Below are positions 35,827-44,452 of a stretch of 64,000 bases of DNA, piece by piece. A program made the translations under genes and the position numbers. The stretch's first letter is position 1, and every line of letters begins with the position of its first letter. Location: NCBI RefSeq assembly GCF_000296465.1, contig NZ_JH815204.1:867681-931680 (forward strand), in the 5' to 3' direction. Under the pieces are notes generated by a model. The model worked only from the letters and a program-made list of their open reading frames with translations, was not told the DNA's origin and searched no databases. The stretch comes from Barnesiella intestinihominis YIT 11860 (GTDB taxonomy: Bacteria > Bacteroidota > Bacteroidia > Bacteroidales > Barnesiellaceae).

Positions 35827-38800
35827 TTAAAAATTAACATTGATCCCGAAGTTGAATACCCGTGTAACAGGATAAGGTTCGCTATTCGTCACTCCGGCAT
35901 TGGCGACTTCGGGATCCTGTCCGGGTAACATATCGGTCCATGTCAATAAATTGCTTCCATTTACATAGATTCTAATAGAACCAATACCTGCTTTCTTCAA
36001 AGATTCTTGTCTGAATGTATAACCGACTTCTACGTTTTTCAAACGGAGGTATGAAGCATCTTCCAACCAATAAGTCGATGTCAGGTAATTATGTCCTACT
36101 CCATTCACACCATAGCGAGGATAAACGATTTTCTGGTTATTGACAAAACGCTCGTAACTCCAACTCTTCAACAAATCACGATTAGCTCCCGTATATTCGT
36201 AAAAGCCCCGCATAATACGACGAGAAGGCATATTGGACACGTGAGTCGCCCCCTGAAACAGCAATGAAATATCGAGATTTTTATAAGACCCTCCTAATGA
36301 AATTCCATACATGATTTCCGGAAAATTGGAATACCCGATAGGAACTTGGTCATCGTCATTAATTTTGCCGTCACCGTTAATATCCACATAACGAACATCT
36401 CCCGGCTGTATCTTATTATTATTGTTAGCCATCACATACTCGGGTCGTCCTGCGGCATTTATCTCTTCCCAAGAGTTGAAAATTCCATCGGCCACATAAC
36501 CAAAGAATTGCCCGTAACGTAATCCTGTCCGATAGAGATAATCTTCATTACGGATAACTTCGTCTTGTTCCAAAATCTTATTATGGGCATACGTAAAATT
36601 AGCTTTTACAAAATAGCTCCAATCACCGATACGATCGCCGACAGAAATTTCTCCGTCCCAACCAGAATTTCTCATGCGACCCATATTATAAGCCGGAAGA
36701 TTCGATGCCGAAATACCGATGATAGTAGGAACCGTATTACGGTTACAAAGGATATTATCCCGATACTCCATAAAGTAATCGAACGTTAAACCTATACGAT
36801 CTCCCCAAAATTTAACATCGGCCCCGACATTCCATTTGATTGCTTTCTCCCATGTCAAATCAGGATTACCGGCCTTACTCTCGTTAGACCCCACATATCC
36901 CACATATGACGAACCCACTTCTCCAAAATAATACGAATTACTACCCGTATAGGTATATACCGATGGCAAATATAAAAAGCGGTCCCCACCGATTTTATCG
37001 TTACCTACGGTTCCATACGACCCTCTTATTTTCAAGAATGACAAGACTTCATTTCGAGGGAAATAAGGCTCCTCGGTCAAAACCCACCCCAACGAATACG
37101 CAGGAAACCACCCGAAACGTTTGCCCGGGGCAAAATTCTCAGTACCGTTATATCCTACGTTTACTTCGGCCAAATAACGGTTGCCGTAATTGTACGTAAC
37201 CCGACCGACCAATCCTTGATATCCATTAGGAATATTATACTTTAATGTAGGATTATAATATTTCCCTTGATTGTACAAGACCAATCCCGTTACCGTATGC
37301 TCCCCGAACTTGCCAGTATATTCCGCTCCGATTTCCGAATAAATGCGTATATTCCTGCTATTTGTTCCTTGATAAGTCAATTTCCCGGGATCGGTAGACG
37401 GAACAAAAATCAACTCATCGCCGGCTCTTCGCAAGTCATAGGTTATTCCACGGTCATTATAGGTCTTCGTTTCTGTACTATAACTCTTGTAAGAAAGAGC
37501 TCCACGCAAAGAAAGTCCTTTCAATAAATAATCCATTTTATACGTGAACCGTCCCGATAAATTCAAATTATTTTCATACTTCGATTTCCAACCTCTCGTA
37601 TAAGGACTGGCAGGATTTCGCCCGCTACCGAATACATCGGTTATCGTCACAACCTTGTTGTCAATTACTCCCGGTGCAGCATTAGACGGTGTCGAATTCA
37701 ACGACTCCATAATTTGTCCTGTACTCCAATTAGGGTTCTGCAAATTTCCCATCTGGTTAGAAATATCTAAACTCAACAACAGATTTTTCGTAACATTTAT
37801 ATCGAAATTCGAACGCATATTATAGCGTCTGAATGCAATTTGATAGCTATACCCCGGGTCATATATACCGGTATCCAACATACCGTTCTGCGTAAACACA
37901 CCCAATGAAACAAAATATTTCACCCGCTCGGTTCCCCCGCTCACATTAAAGTTTGTCTGAGTCTGAGTCGAGAAATCCTTCAACATATAATCATACCAAT
38001 TGATATCTGGATAAAACAGAGGATCAGAACCGGTTCGATATGCTTCGATAGCTTCCTCCGAGTAACGTGGAATATACGATAACTGTGAATAATAATCGTA
38101 AGCCTGAGCCTCATTATAAGCCCTTGCATATTCATACGAATTCATCGGTTCGGGCAAAAACGGGAAATTCGTGATAGCGACATTTGTCGAAAAACTAATT
38201 TTCGGTTTTCCCAACTCACCACGCTTTGTCGTAATCAAAATAACACCATTCGCACCTCTCACACCATATACGGCAGTCGCCGAAGCATCTTTCAAAATAG
38301 ACAACGACTCCACTTCGTTCGGGTCTATATCGTTCAAGTTATTCACTTCGATACCATCTACCATTATCAAAGGATTCTGTGATTCCGCATCACTGGCGAA
38401 AGTACCGACACCGCGTATACGCAACGTAGACATGTCTTGCCCTGGTTCACCGCTTCGTTGCACACTCAACAATCCGGGAATCCTACCGCCGAGTGCATTG
38501 CTAATATTAGCTTGCGGCGATTGTAAAAGATCCTTTGTGGTTACCATAGAGATAGAACCGGTAACCGTTTCTTTTTTCTGTGAACTATAACCGACAACAA
38601 CGATGTCGTCCAACGTATTGGCAACCTCCTCCAAAACAAATTGGAACCGGGTTTGTGAACCGACCTTTACCTGCTGAGGATTATATCCTATATAAGAGGC
38701 TTCCAATACATCTCCGGGGGAAACTTCCAGCTTAAATGCCCCGTTTATATCGGCCATAGAACCAATCGTCGTCCCCAATACCCGAACACTGGCGCCAATC

Positions 38801-39249
38801 AACGGTTCGTTATTGGCATCGAAAACGGTTCCCGTAATCTGTATCTTATTTGACTTTACAGCCTGAGCCTTACTTTTCGGCGACGATTTCTCTACCAGAA
38901 ATAAACTCACTTGACGTTTATTCTTTATTTCATAAGAAATATTCGTTGTACTGAAAATCTGGTTCAAGACAGTAACAACCGGCGTATTATTGACTGTAAC
39001 ATTCACCCTTTTAGACAATTCGGAGTTCAAATTATCCGTATAGAAAAAAACATAATAATTGGTCGACTTCTCAATTTGAGACAAAACACTTTTAATAGGA
39101 ACATTTCTCAAATTGAGAGATACATTGGTTTGCTGGCCCCATGCATACGGGAACATACCCAGCAAAAAAAGTAATAGAATCGAACGTTTCAATTTATTAC
39201 AGAAATGCCCTCTCCCATACATTCCAAATAGATTTTTCCAAGGTAACAT
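35827..39249 (-). CDS. SusC/RagA-type TonB-dependent transporter with STN signalling domain (pair 1)
   Basis: Predicted protein of 1140 residues. The start is set at ATG 39249 (MLPWKNLFGMYG); the longer frame begins at a TTG. After the leader (LLLFLLGMFPYAWG) comes an STN domain (VSLNLRNVPIKSVLSQIEKSTNYYVFFYTDN), then a carboxypeptidase-regulatory-like domain (ITGTVFDANNEPLIGASVRVLGT), the TonB box DDIVVVGYSSQKKE, the plug (LSILKDASATAVYGVRGANGVILITTKRG) and the barrel. An STN domain passes a ligand signal to a FecR anti-sigma factor, and fecR lies just upstream. It is thus the expected sensor and transporter of the locus. Length is normal for STN-containing SusC proteins. Confidence 0.96.
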   Translation of the reverse strand: MLPWKNLFGMYGRGHFCNKLKRSILLLFLLGMFPYAWGQQTNVSLNLRNVPIKSVLSQIEKSTNYYVFFYTDNLNSELSKRVNVTVNNTPVVTVLNQIFSTTNISYEIKNKRQVSLFLVEKSSPKSKAQAVKSNKIQITGTVFDANNEPLIGASVRVLGTTIGSMADINGAFKLEVSPGDVLEASYIGYNPQQVKVGSQTRFQFVLEEVANTLDDIVVVGYSSQKKETVTGSISMVTTKDLLQSPQANISNALGGRIPGLLSVQRSGEPGQDMSTLRIRGVGTFASDAESQNPLIMVDGIEVNNLNDIDPNEVESLSILKDASATAVYGVRGANGVILITTKRGELGKPKISFSTNVAITNFPFLPEPMNSYEYARAYNEAQAYDYYSQLSYIPRYSEEAIEAYRTGSDPLFYPDINWYDYMLKDFSTQTQTNFNVSGGTERVKYFVSLGVFTQNGMLDTGIYDPGYSYQIAFRRYNMRSNFDINVTKNLLLSLDISNQMGNLQNPNWSTGQIMESLNSTPSNAAPGVIDNKVVTITDVFGSGRNPASPYTRGWKSKYENNLNLSGRFTYKMDYLLKGLSLRGALSYKSYSTETKTYNDRGITYDLRRAGDELIFVPSTDPGKLTYQGTNSRNIRIYSEIGAEYTGKFGEHTVTGLVLYNQGKYYNPTLKYNIPNGYQGLVGRVTYNYGNRYLAEVNVGYNGTENFAPGKRFGWFPAYSLGWVLTEEPYFPRNEVLSFLKIRGSYGTVGNDKIGGDRFLYLPSVYTYTGSNSYYFGEVGSSYVGYVGSNESKAGNPDLTWEKAIKWNVGADVKFWGDRIGLTFDYFMEYRDNILCNRNTVPTIIGISASNLPAYNMGRMRNSGWDGEISVGDRIGDWSYFVKANFTYAHNKILEQDEVIRNEDYLYRTGLRYGQFFGYVADGIFNSWEEINAAGRPEYVMANNNNKIQPGDVRYVDINGDGKINDDDQVPIGYSNFPEIMYGISLGGSYKNLDISLLFQGATHVSNMPSRRIMRGFYEYTGANRDLLKSWSYERFVNNQKIVYPRYGVNGVGHNYLTSTYWLEDASYLRLKNVEVGYTFRQESLKKAGIGSIRIYVNGSNLLTWTDMLPGQDPEVANAGVTNSEPYPVTRVFNFGINVNF

Positions 39250-39285
39250 AAGTTTTTCTGTATTAGTAGTTAACAAGTTTTATAA

Positions 39286-40506
39286 TTAACTTCTCTTCTT
39301 CAATAAAATAGTATTTCCGTTCATTTCATACGACATGGGAACCGTTTTAGAATCGGCCTTTTCCAATGAAATCGTACGGGAAATAGTTTCCAATACGTCT
39401 TTCGGATCATCGAACAAAACCAACTTTCCACTGCATTTCAAATCTTTAATATCCTTTTCGCAATCGATATAAAGGTCATAATGTCTGGAAATTTTCGCCA
39501 ATATCATCGACAACGGCTGGCTGCGGAATTGGAGCAATCCATCTTTCCAACTAATAAAATCATACGTATTCGCCGCAGTAATATCCATAGAGTTGCTCGC
39601 CAAAGTCAGCATATGGTCAGGTTGCAAAATTTTCTTTTTCGATTCATCATTCGATTGAACCTCGACCAATCCTTCAACCAAGACAACAGACTGAGCCAAC
39701 TCATCGTGATAAGCCATCACACTAAATCGAGTACCCAATGCCCTCACACTCATTTCCGAAGTTTTTACAAAAAACGGCCTTTCGGCATCTTTGGCAATCT
39801 CGATGTAAATTTCGCCATCGACATATACTTCCCGTTTATTCTTCTCAAAAGTTGTCGGGAAACGAAACGTCGAGCCCGAATTGACCCAAACCTTCGAACC
39901 GTCTTCCAATACCAAATGAGAAGCTCTGCGACCCTTAGGCACGATCAATTCATTATATTCGACCTTACTATCGTTTACATCTACTGCATATCGTTCGTCC
40001 TGCTGGTTTATTGACGAAATAGTCGCCTCGCCACCTCCATACAACACATCGTCCCCCTCTTCAAGAGGAATCGTCCTTTCCCCAGCAATGACCAATCGGG
40101 TATCTTTCTCAAAATTAGATCGGTTCTTCTCTATCGTCGCTACTTGATTATCGGAAGTAAAAGGGGCAAAAAAAGAATAAACACCTACCGAAAGTAAAGC
40201 GACGACACATGCCGCTGCAAAAATTTTATAAAAGCCCACATACAAACGATGCCTCCGTATCGATTTCACTTGATCGTTGACATGCTCCAAAAGTTCCAGC
40301 TTCTCTTGCTCGGAATAAGTTTCATCATCGAATGTCATAGACAAAAGAAGTTGTTTCGCCGCTTCAATTTCTTGTTTTTTCTCAGGATTCTCTAAAACAT
40401 AATTATCCCAAAATTCAACATCGTCGTCGGTCAAAAGCAAAACACTTCTTAAAAACGAATCATCTTTAAGAAAATCAAGAATATTATATTCTGCCCTTGT
40501 TTTCAT
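39286..40506 (-). CDS. FecR-family anti-sigma factor
   Basis: Predicted inner-membrane protein of 406 residues. The cytoplasmic N-terminus (about 1-83) contacts the sigma factor; a single membrane segment follows (FYKIFAAACVVALLSVGVYSF). The periplasmic FecR domain has VPKGRRASHLVLEDGSKVWVNSGSTFRFP, REVYVDGEIYIEIAKDAERPFFVKTSEMSVRALGTRFSVMAY and VVLVEGLVEVQ; the DUF4974-type C-terminus (LQFRSQPLSMILAKISRHYDLYIDC, LEKADSKTVPMSYEMNGNTILLKKR) should receive the STN domain of SusC. The gene lies between the sigma factor and susC, the standard order for trans-envelope control of Bacteroidales polysaccharide loci. A variant of the proposed ECF promoter lies 46 bases before its start. Confidence 0.95.
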   Translation of the reverse strand: MKTRAEYNILDFLKDDSFLRSVLLLTDDDVEFWDNYVLENPEKKQEIEAAKQLLLSMTFDDETYSEQEKLELLEHVNDQVKSIRRHRLYVGFYKIFAAACVVALLSVGVYSFFAPFTSDNQVATIEKNRSNFEKDTRLVIAGERTIPLEEGDDVLYGGGEATISSINQQDERYAVDVNDSKVEYNELIVPKGRRASHLVLEDGSKVWVNSGSTFRFPTTFEKNKREVYVDGEIYIEIAKDAERPFFVKTSEMSVRALGTRFSVMAYHDELAQSVVLVEGLVEVQSNDESKKKILQPDHMLTLASNSMDITAANTYDFISWKDGLLQFRSQPLSMILAKISRHYDLYIDCEKDIKDLKCSGKLVLFDDPKDVLETISRTISLEKADSKTVPMSYEMNGNTILLKKRS

Positions 40507-40551
40507 CTCTATCGTTTGGATATATTTTTTTTCAAATTTCTTTTATTATAC

Positions 40552-40578
40552 AGACGACAAAATCCATTTTTTGTCCCC
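40552..40578 (-). promoter_or_regulatory. Putative ECF-sigma promoter (variant) upstream of fecR
   Basis: On the minus strand GGGGACA-N13-GTCGTCT lies between the sigma gene stop and the fecR start. It has the same spacing as the three GGGTATA-N13-ATCGTCT elements at 44362, 45979 and 48652, with five of seven bases conserved in the upstream box and six of seven in the downstream box. It would let fecR and the sus genes be induced separately from the sigma gene. Confidence 0.5.
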
Positions 40579-40595
40579 TCTTTTTCCAATTTTCT

Positions 40596-41156
40596 TTACC
40601 ATAAACAGATTATTATAAAAAGAAAAGCCACTTTCAACTTTCGCATTTTACCAATTGCTCTCGACACGGCTTTTCTTGAAGACTGTATGGTCATGTGCAT
40701 AAGAGAGGCGATCTCTTCATACTCCAACTCATGAATGAATCGCAGATATATAATCTCCCGTTGTCTACCGGTAAGAGAACTGAGTAATTTATTCAATTTT
40801 CCTTCTATTTCTTTCTTATCCTCCTCGGCTATCAACTCATTCAATATATTCCATTTTATAGTGAATTTATATTGATAATCATCTATACTACAAGTATCTA
40901 CCGATACTTTCAACATATCTAATAAATTATTCTTCAAAGACCTGAATAAATAATATTTCAAGTTCCTCACTTCGCTAAGGCTCCTCCGATTAAGATATAG
41001 TTTAACAAAGACATCTTGAATGGCATCTTTCAATACTTCTTTTTCAAATCCCAAACTTCTGCCATATTGCAAAAGAAGATCGACATACTTATTATAAATA
41101 AAAGTGAATGCCGCATCATCTCCATCGACAAATCTTTGAAAAACGACCTCATCCAT
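40596..41156 (-). CDS. ECF-type RNA polymerase sigma-70 factor (FecI-like)
   Basis: Predicted protein of 186 residues. Sigma region 2 covers about residues 10-85 (AAFTFIYNKYVDLLLQYGRSLGFEKEVLKDAIQDVFVKLYLNR, NLKYYLFRSLKNNLLDML) and region 4 about 125-178 (LSSLTGRQREIIYLRFIHELEYEEIASLMHMTIQSSRKAVSRAIGKMRK, with the helix-turn-helix). Regions 1 and 3 are absent, as in ECF factors. Paired with the downstream fecR and an STN-type susC, it should redirect RNA polymerase when the glycan signal arrives. The terminator upstream (41214-41245) separates it from the beta-helix gene. The C-terminus ends in a hydrophobic AFLFIIICLW tail, common in such Bacteroidales factors. Confidence 0.95.
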   Translation of the reverse strand: MDEVVFQRFVDGDDAAFTFIYNKYVDLLLQYGRSLGFEKEVLKDAIQDVFVKLYLNRRSLSEVRNLKYYLFRSLKNNLLDMLKVSVDTCSIDDYQYKFTIKWNILNELIAEEDKKEIEGKLNKLLSSLTGRQREIIYLRFIHELEYEEIASLMHMTIQSSRKAVSRAIGKMRKLKVAFLFIIICLW

Positions 41157-41213
41157 TGTTTCTGTTATTTTTCGATAAATTTAAAATCTAACACTACAAA
41201 CCCAATTTCCTCG

Positions 41214-41245
41214 AAAAAAGGACTGCACCGGATAGTGGTGCAGTC
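41214..41245 (-). terminator. Intrinsic terminator after the first beta-helix gene
   Basis: The stem GACTGCACC/GGTGCAGTC is followed on the minus strand by CTTTTTT. It separates the beta-helix gene (41260-42705) from the sigma factor gene. Confidence 0.88.
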
Positions 41246-41259
41246 ACTCTTCCCAAAAA

Positions 41260-42705
41260 CTATTTATATACAAATACCATCTTCGAGACTTCATATCTCC
41301 GGGAGGCATATATCTTCTTTATCAAATAAATTCCTGTGGATTGAGGTTTTTCTAACCGAAGGCCCGACAAGGTAAAATATTGAATTTCTATTACAGGCTC
41401 ATCAGACTCGATAAAACTCGATTCTACGGAACTCGGAAGCCCGTCATATTCATAAGCGCCCATATCCACTGTTCCATTAACAACCCGCTCTTTTCCGGCT
41501 AAATCTTTATCATAATCGCCAATAGCCTCGTTATTTCCCGCATTTATCGCCGGACTCGAAGATTGAAGCATATAAGTTCCATCGACAAACTGAGGTTCGG
41601 CATTGAGATTGCCTACACCGCCCTCGGATTCAGGCCATATCGTATATGTAACTTCCGCCGTCGATTCGGGTCCCAGAAAAACGTTAGATCCGGCTGGTGT
41701 CGATTCAGACCGAGCGACATTATCGACAACGATACAATTCACAACCTCCGAACTGCCTTTATTTCCAAACCCTATACCACCGCCGCGGCCACTCGTCGCA
41801 TCGTTTCCTACGACCGTACAATTTATTACATGAGCCACAATCTCTTCCCCAGCCGGTTCGGTTACCATGCTACAATCTATTCCGCCTCCATAATTGGCAT
41901 TATTGGCCGTCCCGCCAATTTTATTGCCCTCGACCAAACAGTTCACGACATAGCCCGTTTTAATCGAAACACCACCTCCATTATTACCTCCTGTCGATGT
42001 ATTGTTCGATTCGTCTGCGACACAATGATTATTTCGTATAATGGAATTCAATAAATACCCACCATCTAAACAGACTCCGCCTCCGACACCCGGTTTCTTT
42101 CCATCGGCTGCTATGGCTATATTATTCTCAACGATACAATTCTTTACGATTCCGCGAGCATACACGCCTCCGCCCACACCTTTAATGGAGCCATCGGTTT
42201 TTGATCCATAATTATCGTGGACGATACAATATTCTATCATTCCATCGGGGTGGTCGATATAAACACCACCGGCACGACCTGCGGCTCCCGCAGTAGAATT
42301 ATAAGCATCCCCACCCGATATATCGAACCCTACAAAGTAAGACGCCGTCTTAAAATACAATACCCGGCGACCACTGCCTTTCAAAAAAGTCTCAATATTG
42401 TCCAACTGATAAGAAACAGGTTTTTCACTCTCTGTACCCTCACAATTTCCATACACCTTCACATCGGCTCTATTACAAGTAAAACTGGCCCCCTCTGGAG
42501 CTACGTATGTTCCTTTCTTTACAAAGATTTCGTCTCCCTCCGACAATTTGGTCGACGTCAATATTGCATTCAACGAAGTAGAGGTTTCCCAACTCAATCC
42601 GTCACTGTCTTCACTACCGTCTGGGGTAACAAAATATTTTACAGCATATGCGCTTTGAAATGAAAATACTGTAAAAACTAAAAAGCTAAGTAGATTTGTT
42701 TTCAT
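41260..42705 (-). CDS. Secreted right-handed beta-helix protein (copy 1)
   Basis: Predicted protein of 481 residues with a signal peptide (MKTNLLSFLVFTVFSFQSAYA). It opens with KYFVTPDGSEDSDGLSWETSTSLNAIL and GDEIFVKKGTYV, the usual cap of pectate-lyase-like or choice-of-anchor-Q beta-helix proteins, followed by helix turns rich in GGGVYxxG and NCIVENNIA (about 110-370). The tail (IQYFTLSGLRLEKPQSTGIYLIKK, EVSKMVFVYK) is a sorting-like C-terminus shared with copies 2 and 3. Related folds include polysaccharide lyases, depolymerases and adhesins; I see no decisive catalytic motif. It is the most diverged of the three paralogues and keeps an ATCGTCT box upstream, but not the matching GGGTATA box. 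Confidence 0.8.
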   Translation of the reverse strand: MKTNLLSFLVFTVFSFQSAYAVKYFVTPDGSEDSDGLSWETSTSLNAILTSTKLSEGDEIFVKKGTYVAPEGASFTCNRADVKVYGNCEGTESEKPVSYQLDNIETFLKGSGRRVLYFKTASYFVGFDISGGDAYNSTAGAAGRAGGVYIDHPDGMIEYCIVHDNYGSKTDGSIKGVGGGVYARGIVKNCIVENNIAIAADGKKPGVGGGVCLDGGYLLNSIIRNNHCVADESNNTSTGGNNGGGVSIKTGYVVNCLVEGNKIGGTANNANYGGGIDCSMVTEPAGEEIVAHVINCTVVGNDATSGRGGGIGFGNKGSSEVVNCIVVDNVARSESTPAGSNVFLGPESTAEVTYTIWPESEGGVGNLNAEPQFVDGTYMLQSSSPAINAGNNEAIGDYDKDLAGKERVVNGTVDMGAYEYDGLPSSVESSFIESDEPVIEIQYFTLSGLRLEKPQSTGIYLIKKIYASRRYEVSKMVFVYK

Positions 42706-42811
42706 GATATAAAGATTTAACGGTGACTGAAAAAGGGGTATTCGGCAAGCAATAGCCTGAGACGATATCGGAATTCCCTACCGAATACACCCAAACAAAA
42801 CATCGAAATAT
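42706..42811 (-). promoter_or_regulatory. Leader of beta-helix copy 1 with partial promoter element and inverted repeat
   Basis: On the minus strand ATCGTCT (42760-42766) lies 55 bases before the start codon, but the base positions 20 upstream of it do not read GGGTATA. The inverted repeat GTATTCGG/CCGAATAC (42738-42745 and 42781-42788) brackets it. It may be a diverged version of the ECF promoter or a site for another regulator. Confidence 0.35.
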
Positions 42812-44321
42812 TTATTTAATCGTGATGAACACCTTCTCGGTAATTATTTGCTTCGTATCGAAGGTCTTCTTAACGATATAAAGTCCTGAAACACTGGGAT
42901 AAGTAACCTCTACACCCTGCAACGTGTAATACTGAGTACGTACCACTTCTCCCTCTTGAATTTCAACATCATCTATGGCACTACCGTCCGTTACCTCATA
43001 AGCACCTAAATCGACCGACGCACCGAATATACGGGCATTACCAGCCAAATCGGTATCATATCCTTCGATAGCAGGATCATCACCGGCATCGATACAAGGG
43101 CTACCTTCTGCCAAACGATAATTTCCTCCTGCTACATCGACAAATTTTGGATCGGAAGTAATTGCGCTGGCACTGACCGTTTTTTCAGGTACACAAATGG
43201 CTCCGATAGTCACTCTTTCCGGTAATTTACCATCTGTTTGAGGGTTACCGAAACGAATATTGGCATTACCTGTACCATAATCGTCTTCACGACATGTATT
43301 GTTCCATGCGATACAGTTGGCAACAGTAGCAGTCATACCGTCGGCATTTGTCGTCTGAAATCCGATACCGCCACCCAATCCTTGAACATGGTTCTTCGCA
43401 ACGGTACAGTTAATCACATAAGCATCTTTTTCAGTACAACAGACGCCTCCACCTACCGATTGATTATTCAGCGACCCATTCACCGAATTCCCGACAACAA
43501 GGCTATTAATTAATTTACCCGACTTGATGGCGATACCGCCTCCTTGACTTTGGAAAGAATCCCCATCGTCGGTTGGAGTCGTACTGTTATTACGAATGAT
43601 ACAATTCAATACAATGGCATTATCGGGATTACACCCATTTCCCTCGGTTGCATCCAAGCAAATACCGCCTCCGATACCCGTAGACCAAGTTTTCGACGTA
43701 TCTTCCCACGGAGCAGTAGTCGCAATGTTGTTTTCAATAATACAATTAATTTTCCAACCTACCATTCAAGACATAAAGGCCTCCGCCAACACCTTTTAGA
43801 GCTTTCCCATTGGAACCTAAAATATTTTTAGAGCCATCGACACCTATATTATCATGAATATTGCAATACTTCAAAGTTGCCCCTCCATCATTAATATAGA
43901 CACCACCGCCACGACCGACTCCTGTGGTCTCCGTCGATGCATCTCCACCAGATATATCCAGTCCATAAATTTCCGATGCCTTTCCGTCCAAATAAAGTAC
44001 CCGTTTTCCTCCGGGACCCTTCAAAAAAGTTTCGAGCCCTTCGGCTGTCGTATACGTAGGCGGTTCGGTTTCCGTGCCGACACAATTCCCATAAACTTTG
44101 GCAGCAGCCCTCAACTTAAAACTACCCGTATACGTCCCCTTAGCGACAAAAACTTCGTCACCGGCAGCGGCCCAACTAAGAGCATCTTCCAAACTGGCAG
44201 CACTACTCCACGATGTTCCATCGCCCGAACCGGATTCTGTCACATAAATAACATCGGCATTCATTGTCGAAAAACCTCCGGCCAGCAATAACGCTCCCAC
44301 TAGTAAAAATTTTTTCTCCAT
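42812..44321 (-). pseudogene. Secreted right-handed beta-helix protein (copy 2), frameshifted
   Basis: The gene is split into two overlapping frames: 44321-43746 (191 codons) encodes the signal peptide and first helix turns, ending NGRLEN, and 43765-42812 carries on with INCIIENNIATTAPW through to the C-terminal sorting-like tail. Intact copy 3 reads NGRLENCIVENNIATTDPW across the same place. The break is a tandem AATT duplication at 43744-43751, which adds four bases and makes a TAA stop. Removing four bases restores a 501-residue protein, against 496 in copy 3. The rest shows no other damage, so the break is recent, reversible, or a sequencing error. The upstream promoter element is intact. 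Confidence 0.85.
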
Positions 44322-44361
44322 GTCATTTAAATTTAAGATTAGTAAATATTACTATTATTTG

Positions 44362-44388
44362 AGACGATGGGTATAAAATTTTATACCC
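44362..44388 (-). promoter_or_regulatory. Putative ECF-sigma promoter of beta-helix copy 2
   Basis: On the minus strand GGGTATA-N13-ATCGTCT, 41 bases before ATG 44321. CGTC-containing -10 boxes about 16 bases after a -35 box are typical of ECF sigma factors. The spacer here also makes the site part of a perfect palindrome (44366-44391). Confidence 0.65.
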
Positions 44389-44391
44389 ATC
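44366..44391. repeat. Perfect 26-base palindrome overlapping the promoter
   Basis: The arms GATGGGTATAAAA and TTTTATACCCATC are complementary without a loop. It lies 45 bases after the stop of copy 3 and covers the -35 box of copy 2. It has no T run on the minus side, so it is a poor terminator. It may serve as a regulator site or RNA-processing hairpin. Confidence 0.75.
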
Positions 44392-44452
44392 ATTCTCAAA
44401 CTATTTTCTAAGTTTTTTATTTATTCACCATACTATTTCGAAAGGCTCGAAG

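Noticed and set aside
42760-42766. A full ECF-type promoter before beta-helix copy 1
   Set aside because: ATCGTCT is present, but the box 20 bases upstream does not match GGGTATA, so it is recorded only as a partial element.
42812-43765. A separate 317-codon gene starting at ATG 43765
   Set aside because: It has no signal peptide and begins in the middle of a beta-helix turn. Comparison with the intact paralogue shows it is the second half of a frameshifted gene.
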